64,000 bases of DNA, from contig CAJXJR010000009.1 in assembly GCA_913055155.1 (NCBI GenBank), positions 94,089 through 158,088 on the forward strand, written 5' to 3'. How positions within the stretch are numbered: the stretch's first letter is position 1; each line of letters opens with the position of its first letter. Below are positions 17,901-26,004 of the stretch, one piece after another. Position numbers and translations under genes: made by a program. Origin of the DNA: an uncultured Erythrobacter sp. (lineage in GTDB: Bacteria > Pseudomonadota > Alphaproteobacteria > Sphingomonadales > Sphingomonadaceae). The notes beneath the pieces are model-generated. The model was given only the letters and a program-made list of their open reading frames with translations. It ran no database searches and was not told where the DNA came from.

Positions 17901-19106
17901 ATGCAAATCCATCCCCTGATTACCAAGACCGACGAGCTGGCTGCCCTGTGCGAACGGCTGGCCCGGCATGACTTCGTGTGTGTCGATACCGAATTCATGC
18001 GCGAGAACACCTATTACCCACTCCTGTGCCTGATCCAGATCGGCAACGAGGACGAAGCCGCCGCGATCGACCCGCTGGCCGACGGCATCGACCTGACCCC
18101 GCTGCTGGACCTGCTGACCGACAACGAGGACGTGCTGAAGATCTTCCACGCCGGCGGGCAGGACGTGGAAATCATCTACAACCTGACCGGCAAGACGCCG
18201 CACCCCATCTTCGACACGCAGATCGCGATGATGGCGATCAGCCAGAGCGAGCAGATCGGTTATGCCAACCTCGTCGAATCGTGGCTGAACACCACCATCG
18301 ACAAGGGCGCACGCTTTACCGACTGGAGCCGCCGCCCGCTGACCGACAGGCAGCTGGAATATGCCATCGGCGACGTCACCTACCTTGCCAAGATATTCCC
18401 CAAGATCCTGAAAAAGCTGATCAAGACCGATCGCGGCCACTGGCTGAACGCGGAAATGGAAAAGCTGGCCGATCCTGCCAACTACGCCAACGACCTGGAC
18501 CTGGCATGGCGCCGTATCCGTGCGCCGGGCCGCAACCCGGCGGTGCTGGGCCGGCTGAAGGCGCTGGCCGCCTGGCGCGAGACCGAGGCGCAGGACAAGG
18601 ACATCCCGCGCGGCCGTATCATCCGTGACGAGACGCTGGCCGACCTTGCCAGCCACCCGCCCAAGAAGCAGGCCGACCTTGCCAAGGTGCGCGGGCTTTC
18701 CAACGCGTGGAAGGAAAACGAGATCGGCAAGCGGCTGATGCGCGTACTGGACAAGGCCCAGCCGCTTTCACCCGAGGAAATGCCCGAAAAGCCCAAGCGC
18801 GGCGCCCCGCTGGGCAAGGAAGGCGCGCTGGTGGCCGACCTGCTCAAGCTGCTGCTGAAAATCCGCGCCCGCGAAATCGACGTGGCCGCTCGCCTGCTGA
18901 CCCGTTCGGACGAGCTGGAAGCGCTGGCCGCGGGCGTGCGCAAGCTGCAGGTGCTGGAAGGCTGGCGCTACGAGGTATTCGGCAAGGACGCGCTGGACCT
19001 GGTCGAAGGCAAGCTGGCCTTCGCCGTCGAGAAAGGCCGCCTGAAGATGACCCATATCGACGACGTGAAGGCGGAAATGGCAGAGGCAGAGGCCGCCGCC
19101 GAGTGA
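17901..19106 (+). CDS. rnd: Ribonuclease D, 401 aa
   Basis: 3'-5' exoribonuclease that trims tRNA and other stable RNA precursors. The DEDDy active site is visible: VDTEF (Exo I, residues 28-32), the IFHAGGQDVEII region with its Asp (Exo II), and YAIGDVTYL (Exo III, with the Tyr typical of RNase D). Two HRDC-type helical domains follow (about 210-290 and 310-380). ATG 17901 has AAGAAGACGA directly upstream. The stop overlaps the start of oxyR as GTGA, so the two are coupled. It is divergent from aspS. Confidence 0.95.
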   Translation: MQIHPLITKTDELAALCERLARHDFVCVDTEFMRENTYYPLLCLIQIGNEDEAAAIDPLADGIDLTPLLDLLTDNEDVLKIFHAGGQDVEIIYNLTGKTPHPIFDTQIAMMAISQSEQIGYANLVESWLNTTIDKGARFTDWSRRPLTDRQLEYAIGDVTYLAKIFPKILKKLIKTDRGHWLNAEMEKLADPANYANDLDLAWRRIRAPGRNPAVLGRLKALAAWRETEAQDKDIPRGRIIRDETLADLASHPPKKQADLAKVRGLSNAWKENEIGKRLMRVLDKAQPLSPEEMPEKPKRGAPLGKEGALVADLLKLLLKIRAREIDVAARLLTRSDELEALAAGVRKLQVLEGWRYEVFGKDALDLVEGKLAFAVEKGRLKMTHIDDVKAEMAEAEAAAE

Positions 19107-19999
19107 GCACATACCTTCCCACCATCAAGCAGTTGCAGTACCTCGTCGCCCTGCACGAGCAGCAGCACTTCGGCCGCGCGGCAGAGGCCAGCTTCGTCTC
19201 GCAAAGCACCCTGTCCGCCGGTATCCGCGAGCTGGAATCGCTGCTGGGCGTGACCCTGGTGGAGCGCAGCCGCCGCGTGGTGCGCTTCACTCCGCTGGGC
19301 AATGCCGTGGTGGAAAAGGCCCACCGCGTGCTGCGTGAAGCGGAAGAACTGGCCGAACTGGTGCAGGCCGCCGGAAAGCCGCTGTCGGGCGAACTGCGGA
19401 TGAGCGTCATCCCCACCATCGCGCCCTTCCTGCTGCCGCGCATCCTGCCGCGCCTGCGCCGCGAACGCCCGCAGCTTAAGCTGTTCCTGCGTGAGGAAAC
19501 CACAGAACAGGCGCTGGAATCGCTGCACCACGGCCGGGCCGATTGCGTGCTGCTGGCCCTGCCCTTTGCCTGCGGCGAGGTGGAGAAAGCCAAGATCTGC
19601 GACGATGCGCTGTTCGTTGCCTTCCCCAAGGACGATCCCCGCGATCCCCCGGCGGAAATCCCGCCCGAGATGATCGAGGAAGGCCGCCTGTTGCTGCTGG
19701 AAGACGGCCACTGCCTGAAGGAACACGCGCTGGCCGCCTGCAACCGCCCGGAACTGAACGCCAGCGCCACCATGATCGGCACGTCCTTGCACACGCTGGT
19801 GCAGATGGTGGACAACGGCCTTGGCGTCACCATGCTGCCGCAGATGGCGATCGATGCCGGCATCCTGCACGAGACCGACGTGGTCGCCCGCCCCCTGCAA
19901 GGCGACAAGACCAGCCGCGAGATCGCCCTGGTATGGCGCGCGAACAGCCCGCGTGCCGAGGAATTCCGGCTGCTGGCAGAGGAACTGCGCGCCGGTTAG
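19103..19999 (+). CDS. oxyR: LysR-family hydrogen peroxide sensor OxyR, 298 aa
   Basis: The N-terminal winged helix (LPTIKQLQYLVALHEQQHFGRAAEAS) is followed by a LysR ligand-type domain. The redox pair of OxyR is conserved: LLEDGHCLKEHALAAC matches the Cys199/Cys208 segment of the E. coli protein, at about residues 207 and 216 here. Peroxide oxidises the pair to a disulfide and the protein then activates catalase and peroxidase genes. The start is GTG 19103, overlapping the rnd stop, so oxyR is expressed from the rnd transcript. No peroxidase gene is present in the window. Confidence 0.93.
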   Translation: MSTYLPTIKQLQYLVALHEQQHFGRAAEASFVSQSTLSAGIRELESLLGVTLVERSRRVVRFTPLGNAVVEKAHRVLREAEELAELVQAAGKPLSGELRMSVIPTIAPFLLPRILPRLRRERPQLKLFLREETTEQALESLHHGRADCVLLALPFACGEVEKAKICDDALFVAFPKDDPRDPPAEIPPEMIEEGRLLLLEDGHCLKEHALAACNRPELNASATMIGTSLHTLVQMVDNGLGVTMLPQMAIDAGILHETDVVARPLQGDKTSREIALVWRANSPRAEEFRLLAEELRAG

Positions 20000-20093
20000 G
20001 CAGGTCGTCATGCACCGTCACCGTGTCGCACGCAGCAAGACCTGCGCACAGCGGGCATGTTTCTGATATGCTTGGCCCCGCATGGAGGTGAAA

Positions 20094-20333
20094 ATGGTGT
20101 GCTGCAAAGTGATCGTGGTGCGGGCCAAGGGCGGCGAATCCGAAGACTGGGGCGCCTTCGATTTCCTCGCCCTTCCCTCTCCCGGCGATCGAGTCATGAT
20201 CGAACGGGCCGGGGCGGAAAACTATGCCACCGTGCTGTCGGTGCACCATTGCCCCGCCCCTTCCGGGCAAGGCGGCGAACCGACGGCGGAAGTGGTCGCC
20301 AAATGGACCGGTTCCGGACACAAGATCAGGTAG
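20094..20333 (+). CDS. Small hypothetical protein, 79 aa
   Basis: ATG 20094 is chosen because GGAGGTG ends 3 nt upstream; the ATG at 20082 would place the ribosome site inside the gene. The product starts MVCCKVIVVRAKGGESEDWG, and a compact beta-rich body follows (SPGDRVMIERAGAENYATVLSVHHCP). The Cys pair at residues 3-4 and the later HHC could bind metal, but no family is recognised. It follows oxyR by 94 nt on the same strand and may be on its transcript. After it, 20334-20586 contains no gene. Confidence 0.65.
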   Translation: MVCCKVIVVRAKGGESEDWGAFDFLALPSPGDRVMIERAGAENYATVLSVHHCPAPSGQGGEPTAEVVAKWTGSGHKIR

Positions 20334-20586
20334 CCGAAGGCCGAGCGGCCTCCCCGATACGGCGCGGCGATTTTCCTACTCTACGCAATCCGGGCAACGG
20401 CGCGCCATGGTCGATGCCCGCCACCCCTGTCCAGCCCGACAGTGCGCGCCAGCAAGACGGGCCCTTTGCAACACGCACGGACGAAAGGTTACACCGCTCT
20501 CGGCCCGATCCGGCACAACCCTCGGAAACAAAAGCCTTTTCAGGACAACCGAAGTTTTTCAGAACGCCCCCTTGGGCGCTCCACCT

Positions 20587-21180
20587 TCAATCCATGTGCT
20601 TCAGGCCCACGCGCAGGTAATCCCAACCGGTAATCACCGTCAGGATGGCCGCGCCCCACAGGGTAACCAGGCCAACCGTGTGCGGCACGTTGGCGGCGAT
20701 CTCGCCCACCTGCACCGTCCAGCCCGGCAGGCCCTGCCCAAGGATCAGAGAGCCGAGCGAGACCAGCTGGAATGTGGTCTTCCACTTGGCCAGCTTGCTG
20801 ACCGGCACACTGACCTGCAGGCCGCCCAGGAATTCGCGCAGGCCCGACACCGCGATCTCGCGAATCAGGATGATGAGCCCTGCGATCACGTGCATGTCGC
20901 CCACATATGGCCCGCGCAGGATGCCTTGCGCGGCCAGCACCAGGATGACGGTTGCGACCATGATCTTGTCGGCGATCGGATCGAGGAAGATGCCCAGCTT
21001 GCTTACCGCGCCGCTGCTGCGCGCCAGCATGCCGTCGAAATAGTCGGTAATGCCCATCAGGCAGTACAGCGCGAAGGCCGTCAGGTAGCCCAGCTCCCAC
21101 CCCGGCCACCACAGCAGGAAGGCCAGCAACGGCAGCGCCAGGATACGGCTGAGCGTCAGGATATTGGGCAAGGTCCACAT
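20587..21180 (-). CDS. pgsA: CDP-diacylglycerol-glycerol-3-phosphate 3-phosphatidyltransferase, 197 aa
   Basis: Inner-membrane enzyme making phosphatidylglycerophosphate, the committed step to phosphatidylglycerol. The CDP-alcohol phosphotransferase signature DG-x2-AR-x8-G-x3-D-x3-D is visible as DGMLARSSGAVSKLGIFLDPIAD at about residues 49-71, flanked by membrane helices. N-terminus MWTLPNILTLSRI is typical. It is divergent from the LplT-like transporter gene at 21307, with 126 bp between; both concern phospholipids. Confidence 0.95.
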   Translation of the reverse strand: MWTLPNILTLSRILALPLLAFLLWWPGWELGYLTAFALYCLMGITDYFDGMLARSSGAVSKLGIFLDPIADKIMVATVILVLAAQGILRGPYVGDMHVIAGLIILIREIAVSGLREFLGGLQVSVPVSKLAKWKTTFQLVSLGSLILGQGLPGWTVQVGEIAANVPHTVGLVTLWGAAILTVITGWDYLRVGLKHMD

Positions 21181-21306
21181 CGTGCATTGCGCCCTAGCCG
21201 CTTTCTTGCCCGGGAAAAAGCTTGGCCTGCACTGGCCATTATCCTTAAAGCGTCACACTCTGGAGACACAGGCGGCCAGATTGGCGCGGCAAGCAGCAAA
21301 GGCACT

Positions 21307-22641
21307 ATGTTCACATCCACCCACCTGCTGAAGCAACGCCGGTTCCTGCCGCTGTTCTGCACCCAGCTGCTCAACGCCTTCAACGACAATCTGTACAAGA
21401 CGACGATGGTGCTGTTCGTCGTCTACAGCGTCTACAATTCGGCAGAGAGCGAGACGATGTTTTCCGGCGTGGCATCGGCGGTGTTCATCCTGCCGTTCTT
21501 CCTGCTTTCCGCCATCGCCGGGCAGCTGGCGGACCTGCGCGACAAGGCCGCCATCATCCGCAAGGTGAAGGCAGCCGAAATCGGCATCATGAGCGTGGGC
21601 GCCTTCGGCCTGTTCCTGTCGTGGGAAGGCATCGCGGTGGAAGCGCTGGCCATACCGCTGCTGATGCTGGCGCTGTTCGCGATGGGCGTGCATTCCACCT
21701 TCTTCGGCCCGATCAAGTACGCCATCCTTCCGCAACATCTTGAAAAGAATGAAGTCCTTGCCGGGACCGGGCTGGTGGAGGCAGGCACCTACATCGCCAT
21801 CATGACCGGCACTATCATCGCCGGCGTACTGGCCGAACACATCGAGATTGCCGCAGCCGCGATCCTGGTATTTGCCCTGATCGGCTATGCCACCAGTCGC
21901 CAGGTGCCCCCTGCCCCGCCACAGGGAGAGCCGGAGAAGATCGACTTCAACCCCTTCACCAGTTCGTGGCGGATGATCCGCGAATGCACCCACAACCGCG
22001 AGGTATTCTACGCCATCATCGCCATCAGCTTCTTCTGGACCATCGGCAGCGTGCTGTTCATCCAGTTCCCGCCCCTGGCCAAGAACGTGCTGCTGGCCGA
22101 CCCGACGGTCGCCAGCCTGTTCCTGGTGTTCTTCTCCATCGGCGTGGCGGTGGGCTCGGTGGCGGTGAACCTGCTGCTGAAGGGCGAGGTTTCGGCGCGC
22201 TATTCGCCCGTTTCGGTGCTGCTGATGGCAGGCATGGTCGCGGTGTTCTATTTCGTCTGCAAGGCATGGAACGCGGGGCTGCGCGATACCCAGCTGATGG
22301 ATATCGCCACCTTCCTTTCCTACCCGCTGGCCTGGGCGGTGCTGGGCAGCCTGCTGCTGATCGCGATCTTCGGCGGCATGTTCGTGGTGCCGCTTTACGC
22401 CTTTCTCACCACCAAGGTGCCGGCATCGCAGGCCAGCCGCGCGGTGGCGGCGAACAATATCGTCAATTCCGGGGCGATGGTGGTGGGATCGCTGCTGGCC
22501 CTGGCGCTCAGCGCCGTGGGAATTCCGCTGGCCGAACAGGTGCTGCTGAGCGCGGGCATGTGCCTGGTCTCGGTCTGGCTGGGCGCGAAGCTGTACCAGG
22601 CGGAACGGCAGGCCGCGGCGCAGCTCGCCGCTGCGGAATGA
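21307..22641 (+). CDS. MFS transporter, LplT-like (lysophospholipid flippase family), 444 aa
   Basis: Major facilitator superfamily protein with about 12 hydrophobic helices. The N-terminus FLPLFCTQLLNAFNDNLYKTTMVLFVVY and the block HSTFFGPIKYAILPQHLEKNEVLAGTGLVEAGTYIAI are characteristic of the LplT group. That group flips lysophospholipids inward and in other bacteria is paired with, or fused to, acyltransferases. No acyltransferase follows here, so the substrate is inferred only. ATG 21307 is used; an in-frame open stretch runs much further upstream but lacks coding character. Confidence 0.82.
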   Translation: MFTSTHLLKQRRFLPLFCTQLLNAFNDNLYKTTMVLFVVYSVYNSAESETMFSGVASAVFILPFFLLSAIAGQLADLRDKAAIIRKVKAAEIGIMSVGAFGLFLSWEGIAVEALAIPLLMLALFAMGVHSTFFGPIKYAILPQHLEKNEVLAGTGLVEAGTYIAIMTGTIIAGVLAEHIEIAAAAILVFALIGYATSRQVPPAPPQGEPEKIDFNPFTSSWRMIRECTHNREVFYAIIAISFFWTIGSVLFIQFPPLAKNVLLADPTVASLFLVFFSIGVAVGSVAVNLLLKGEVSARYSPVSVLLMAGMVAVFYFVCKAWNAGLRDTQLMDIATFLSYPLAWAVLGSLLLIAIFGGMFVVPLYAFLTTKVPASQASRAVAANNIVNSGAMVVGSLLALALSAVGIPLAEQVLLSAGMCLVSVWLGAKLYQAERQAAAQLAAAE

Positions 22642-22851
22642 TCAGAAGATAAAGGTGATCGTCGCCAGGAAGCCTGCGGCATAGGTGGCGGCGACCGTTT
22701 CCAGGTCCTGGCGCGAAAGGCCCAGCGCCAGCCGTTTGCGCCACGGCGCCATCGGTTCGATTTCGTTAGCGCGCGCCAGCACGTGCGGCGGCAGGGAGGC
22801 GCGGAACGGGTGGCGGGCCGACTCGGTGGTAAGGACAAGTGAACGTCTCAT
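22642..22851 (-). CDS. Small hypothetical protein, 69 aa
   Basis: The product begins MRRSLVLTTESARHPFRASL and ends in a hydrophobic tail (TYAAGFLATITFIF) that could be a short membrane anchor. No family is recognised. GGGGCC lies just before the ATG. The gene abuts, without overlap, the 3' end of the transporter gene on the other strand, and the codon third positions are GC-rich like the neighbours. A CtrA-like TTAA-N7-CTAA element is 10 nt upstream. Confidence is limited by length. Confidence 0.5.
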   Translation of the reverse strand: MRRSLVLTTESARHPFRASLPPHVLARANEIEPMAPWRKRLALGLSRQDLETVAATYAAGFLATITFIF

Positions 22852-22953
22852 GGCCCCGGTTTAACGATTTGCTAACCATTTGGCTCCCCGTCCTGTGGAC
22901 ATGTTCAGATGCGGGACGGGGGACAAGTCCGGGGCAGCGCCGTCAGGCCGTCG

Positions 22954-23364
22954 TCAGCCTTCCGCCATCTTGAGGATGATCTCCCACTCGCGGGGCGTGA
23001 TCTCCGCAACCGACAGGCGGCCAAGACGGACGAGTTCTATGCCTTCGAGATCGGGATTGGCCTTGATCGCCTTCAGCGTGACGGAGTTGTCCAGCGCACG
23101 CACGGGCTTGACGTTGACTGTGGGCCACTTGCCTTCCGGGTCGGTCGGGTCGATCAGCCCGGCCTTGCTCACCTCGGCGATGCCGACGATCTCCAGCCCC
23201 TTGTTGGAGTGGTAGAAGAAGCACTGGTCGCCCTCCTGCATGGCGCGCAGGTTGTCGGCCGCGCGGTGGTTGCGAACACCGTCCCACACGGTCTCGCCGT
23301 CTTCCACCAGCTGGTCCCAAGAGTACTTGAACGGTTCCGATTTGATGAGCCAGTAGTTGGGCAA
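22954..23364 (-). CDS. EVE domain protein, 136 aa
   Basis: An EVE domain fills the whole protein: LPNYWLIKSEPFKYSWDQL, then WDGVRNHRAADNLRAMQEGDQCFFYHSN, and C-terminal RLSVAEITPREWEIIL. The PUA-like EVE fold binds modified cytosine or RNA bases in related proteins; no partner gene hints at the target here. TTG 23364 is the start: AAGGAG is 6 nt upstream and the family begins within the first few residues. The ATG further upstream (23418) lacks a ribosome site and would add a tail of low likelihood. Confidence 0.88.
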   Translation of the reverse strand: MPNYWLIKSEPFKYSWDQLVEDGETVWDGVRNHRAADNLRAMQEGDQCFFYHSNKGLEIVGIAEVSKAGLIDPTDPEGKWPTVNVKPVRALDNSVTLKAIKANPDLEGIELVRLGRLSVAEITPREWEIILKMAEG

Positions 23365-23472
23365 TTCTCTCTCCTTTGCGATGCCGCCCTCCCTAACGGG
23401 TGGAGCCTCTTGGGGCAATTAACGGGATGTTGAACATGTTGAGCGATAAGCGGTCCGTTGAATTGGGGAACT

Positions 23473-25140
23473 GTGCGCTTGGACAAAGCGACTGACACGA
23501 CATCGGCACCCGCCGACCGGAAGATCCGCAGTGCGGAGCGCGACATGATCGCGCTCGGCATCGCCATTGCGGCTGTCATCCTGTTTGTCGGCACCGGCGG
23601 CACCCTGATGCCGCAGATCGTGCGCGCCTGGTTCGGCGGCGGCGACGCGCCCAACCTGCTGCTGACCAATGCCGTCCTGCTCAACATCGCCCTGCTGATC
23701 TTCGGCTGGCGGCGATACAAGGACCTGCACACCGAGGTGGAAGTGCGCCGCGTGGCGGAAAAGCGCGCCCGCGAGCTGGCGGAGCGCGACCCGCTGACCG
23801 GGTGCCTCAACCGTCGCAGCGGACCGCCGGCGATGGAGCGCCTGCGCAGCATGCTGGAGGGCACGCACCGCGAGATCGCGGTGATGATGATCGATCTCGA
23901 CAACTTCAAGCAGATCAACGACCTTAACGGCCACCAGATGGGGGACAGGGTGCTGACCACCGTGGCGCGGCGTATTCGCGACGCCCTGCCCGAAGATGGC
24001 CTGCTGGCCCGGATCGGCGGCGACGAGTTCGCTTGCGCCGTGCCCTTCGACTACAACGCCCGCGAAGAGGTGGACGACATTGTCACCGCCATCATTCGCT
24101 CGGTTTCCGCGCCGATCGAATCCAACCAGATGACGGTGGAAGCCACCATCTCCATCGGCGTGGCGCAATCGGGTGGCAACTTCGCCGTGCAGCCCGAAGC
24201 CGATGCCGACGCGCTGATCCACCGCGCCGATATCGCCATGTATCACGCAAAGAAGCGCGGGCGGAACCGCTACTACTGGTTCGAACCGCAGATGGAAGAC
24301 GAGCTGCGCTTCCGCAACGAGCTGGAGGCAGGTATCCGCCGCGGCATCCCGGCGGGCGAATTCGTGCCCTATTACGAACAGCAGATCGACCTGGAGACGG
24401 GCAAGCTGTCCGGCTTCGAGATGCTGGCCCGGTGGAAGAGCCCGCGCTACGGCGTCGTCAGCCCGGAAATCTTCATCCCCATCGCCGAGGAAATCGACCT
24501 TATCGGCGAGCTTTCCGAGCAGCTGATCCGGCAGGCTCTGGAAGACGCCAAGGACTGGGACCCCAGCCTCACCCTCTCGGTCAACATCTCGCCCGTCCAG
24601 CTGCGCGATCCGTGGTTTGCGCAAAAGCTGCTGCACCTGCTGGTGGAAAGCGGCTTCCCCCCTGCCCGGCTGGAAATCGAGATTACCGAAAGCTGCCTGC
24701 ACGAGAACATCGGCGCGGTGCGCTCGATCGTCTCCAGCCTCAAGAACCAGGGCATCCGCATCAGCCTGGATGATTTCGGCACGGGCTATTCCAGCCTCTC
24801 GCAGCTGCGCTCGCTGCCGTTCGACCGGCTCAAGATCGACCGCAGCTTCGTTTCCGAATTGACGGGCGAAGGCGAAGGCAAGGCGCTGGTCGAAGCCATC
24901 GTCTCGCTGGGCAAAGGCCTGGCGCTGCCGGTAACCGCAGAGGGCATCGAGAACAGCGACGTGCTGGGCCAACTGAAAGGCATGGGCGAGCTGAAGGGCC
25001 AGGGCTACCTCTACGGCAAGCCCGAAGATGCGGACGCCACCCGCAACCGCCTTGCGGCCCTGGGCATGCTGACCCAGGCACAGCACGTAGCCAGCGAAGG
25101 CGGCAGCGTCGCAGCCATCGAACAGCGCAAGGCAGGCTAG
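23473..25140 (+). CDS. GGDEF-EAL bifunctional cyclic-di-GMP protein with membrane anchor, 555 aa
   Basis: Two N-terminal membrane helices (about residues 24-45 and 60-78) and a short coiled segment lead to a GGDEF domain with intact RIGGDEFA. An EAL domain follows. The first EAL motif reads EMLARW, DDFGTGYSS is intact, and GYLYGKPED ends the domain. Both halves keep the residues needed for cyclic-di-GMP synthesis and breakdown, so activity could be either. GTG 23473 is preferred because GGGGA lies 5 nt upstream; TTG 23458 is in frame. No motility or exopolysaccharide genes are in the window. Confidence 0.92.
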   Translation: MRLDKATDTTSAPADRKIRSAERDMIALGIAIAAVILFVGTGGTLMPQIVRAWFGGGDAPNLLLTNAVLLNIALLIFGWRRYKDLHTEVEVRRVAEKRARELAERDPLTGCLNRRSGPPAMERLRSMLEGTHREIAVMMIDLDNFKQINDLNGHQMGDRVLTTVARRIRDALPEDGLLARIGGDEFACAVPFDYNAREEVDDIVTAIIRSVSAPIESNQMTVEATISIGVAQSGGNFAVQPEADADALIHRADIAMYHAKKRGRNRYYWFEPQMEDELRFRNELEAGIRRGIPAGEFVPYYEQQIDLETGKLSGFEMLARWKSPRYGVVSPEIFIPIAEEIDLIGELSEQLIRQALEDAKDWDPSLTLSVNISPVQLRDPWFAQKLLHLLVESGFPPARLEIEITESCLHENIGAVRSIVSSLKNQGIRISLDDFGTGYSSLSQLRSLPFDRLKIDRSFVSELTGEGEGKALVEAIVSLGKGLALPVTAEGIENSDVLGQLKGMGELKGQGYLYGKPEDADATRNRLAALGMLTQAQHVASEGGSVAAIEQRKAG

Positions 25141-25194
25141 GCCGACCCTTCGCGAAGCATTGCGAACCTGCGCTTGCGCCCCTAGGTGGCGCTG

Positions 25195-26004
25195 ATGCGC
25201 ATTTCCTTCACCAAGATGCATGGCCTGGGCAACGATTTCGTCGTGTTGGACGCGCGTGAAACGCCCCTGCCCGCGCTGGAGGCCGATAGGGTGCGCGCGC
25301 TGGCAGACCGCACGCGTGGCATCGGCTGCGACCAGCTGATCGTGCTGGAGGACGATGCACAGGCCACCGTGCGCATGCGCATCTACAATGCCGACGGCGG
25401 CGAGGTGGAAGCCTGCGGCAATGCCTCGCGTGCGATCGGCCTGCTGCTGGGCAAGCCTGCCACCATCGCCACGGCCGGCGGATTGATTACCACCGCGCCA
25501 GAGACTGGCGGCATCGCCGTGGACATGGGTGAACCGCGCTTCGAGTGGGACGCGATCCCGCTCGCCTACCCGATGGATACCGCTGCCATGCCGGTGGGCT
25601 GGGACAGGCTGGAACAGCCGCTGGCGGTGAACGTGGGCAATCCGCACGTGGTGTTCTTCGTCGAGGACGCCGACAAGGTGCCGCTCGAGGTGCTTGGCCC
25701 GCAGATCGAAACCGACCCGCTGTTCCCCGATCGCATCAACGTGAACGTCGCCACGGTGGTGGACCGCCAGACGATCCGCCTGCGCGTGTGGGAACGCGGG
25801 GTGGGCCTGACCCGTGCCTGCGGCACCGGTGCCTGCGCCACCGCGGTGTCTGCGATGCGGCGCGGCTTGGTGGAGCGCGAAGTCACCGTCCACCTGCCCG
25901 GCGGCCCGCTGCTGATCGGCTGGGACGAAGACAATCGCATTACCATGACCGGCCCGGCGACCGAGGCCTTTCGCGGGTCCTTCGAATGGGACGACTACGC
26001 GTGA
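25195..26004 (+). CDS. dapF: Diaminopimelate epimerase, 269 aa
   Basis: Converts LL- to meso-diaminopimelate for lysine and peptidoglycan synthesis. The two catalytic cysteines are in the typical contexts EACGNASRAIG (about residue 73) and TRACGTGACATAV (about residue 209). The N-terminal FTKMHGLGNDFVVLD block is diagnostic. ATG 25195 has AGGTGG 6 nt upstream; GTG 25186 is in frame. The stop overlaps the GTG of mtaB (GTGA, 26001-26004). Confidence 0.96.
   Translation: MRISFTKMHGLGNDFVVLDARETPLPALEADRVRALADRTRGIGCDQLIVLEDDAQATVRMRIYNADGGEVEACGNASRAIGLLLGKPATIATAGGLITTAPETGGIAVDMGEPRFEWDAIPLAYPMDTAAMPVGWDRLEQPLAVNVGNPHVVFFVEDADKVPLEVLGPQIETDPLFPDRINVNVATVVDRQTIRLRVWERGVGLTRACGTGACATAVSAMRRGLVEREVTVHLPGGPLLIGWDEDNRITMTGPATEAFRGSFEWDDYA

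Noticed and set aside
15965..17971. 668-codon plus-strand frame opposite aspS
   Set aside because: Antisense shadow of a standard synthetase.
20552..20575. Small hairpin after pgsA as terminator
   Set aside because: On the transcribed strand it is followed by TCTGAAAAAC, not by a T-run.
23419..25893. 824-codon minus-strand frame opposite the GGDEF-EAL gene and dapF
   Set aside because: Antisense shadow, no domain, and it spans two confirmed genes.
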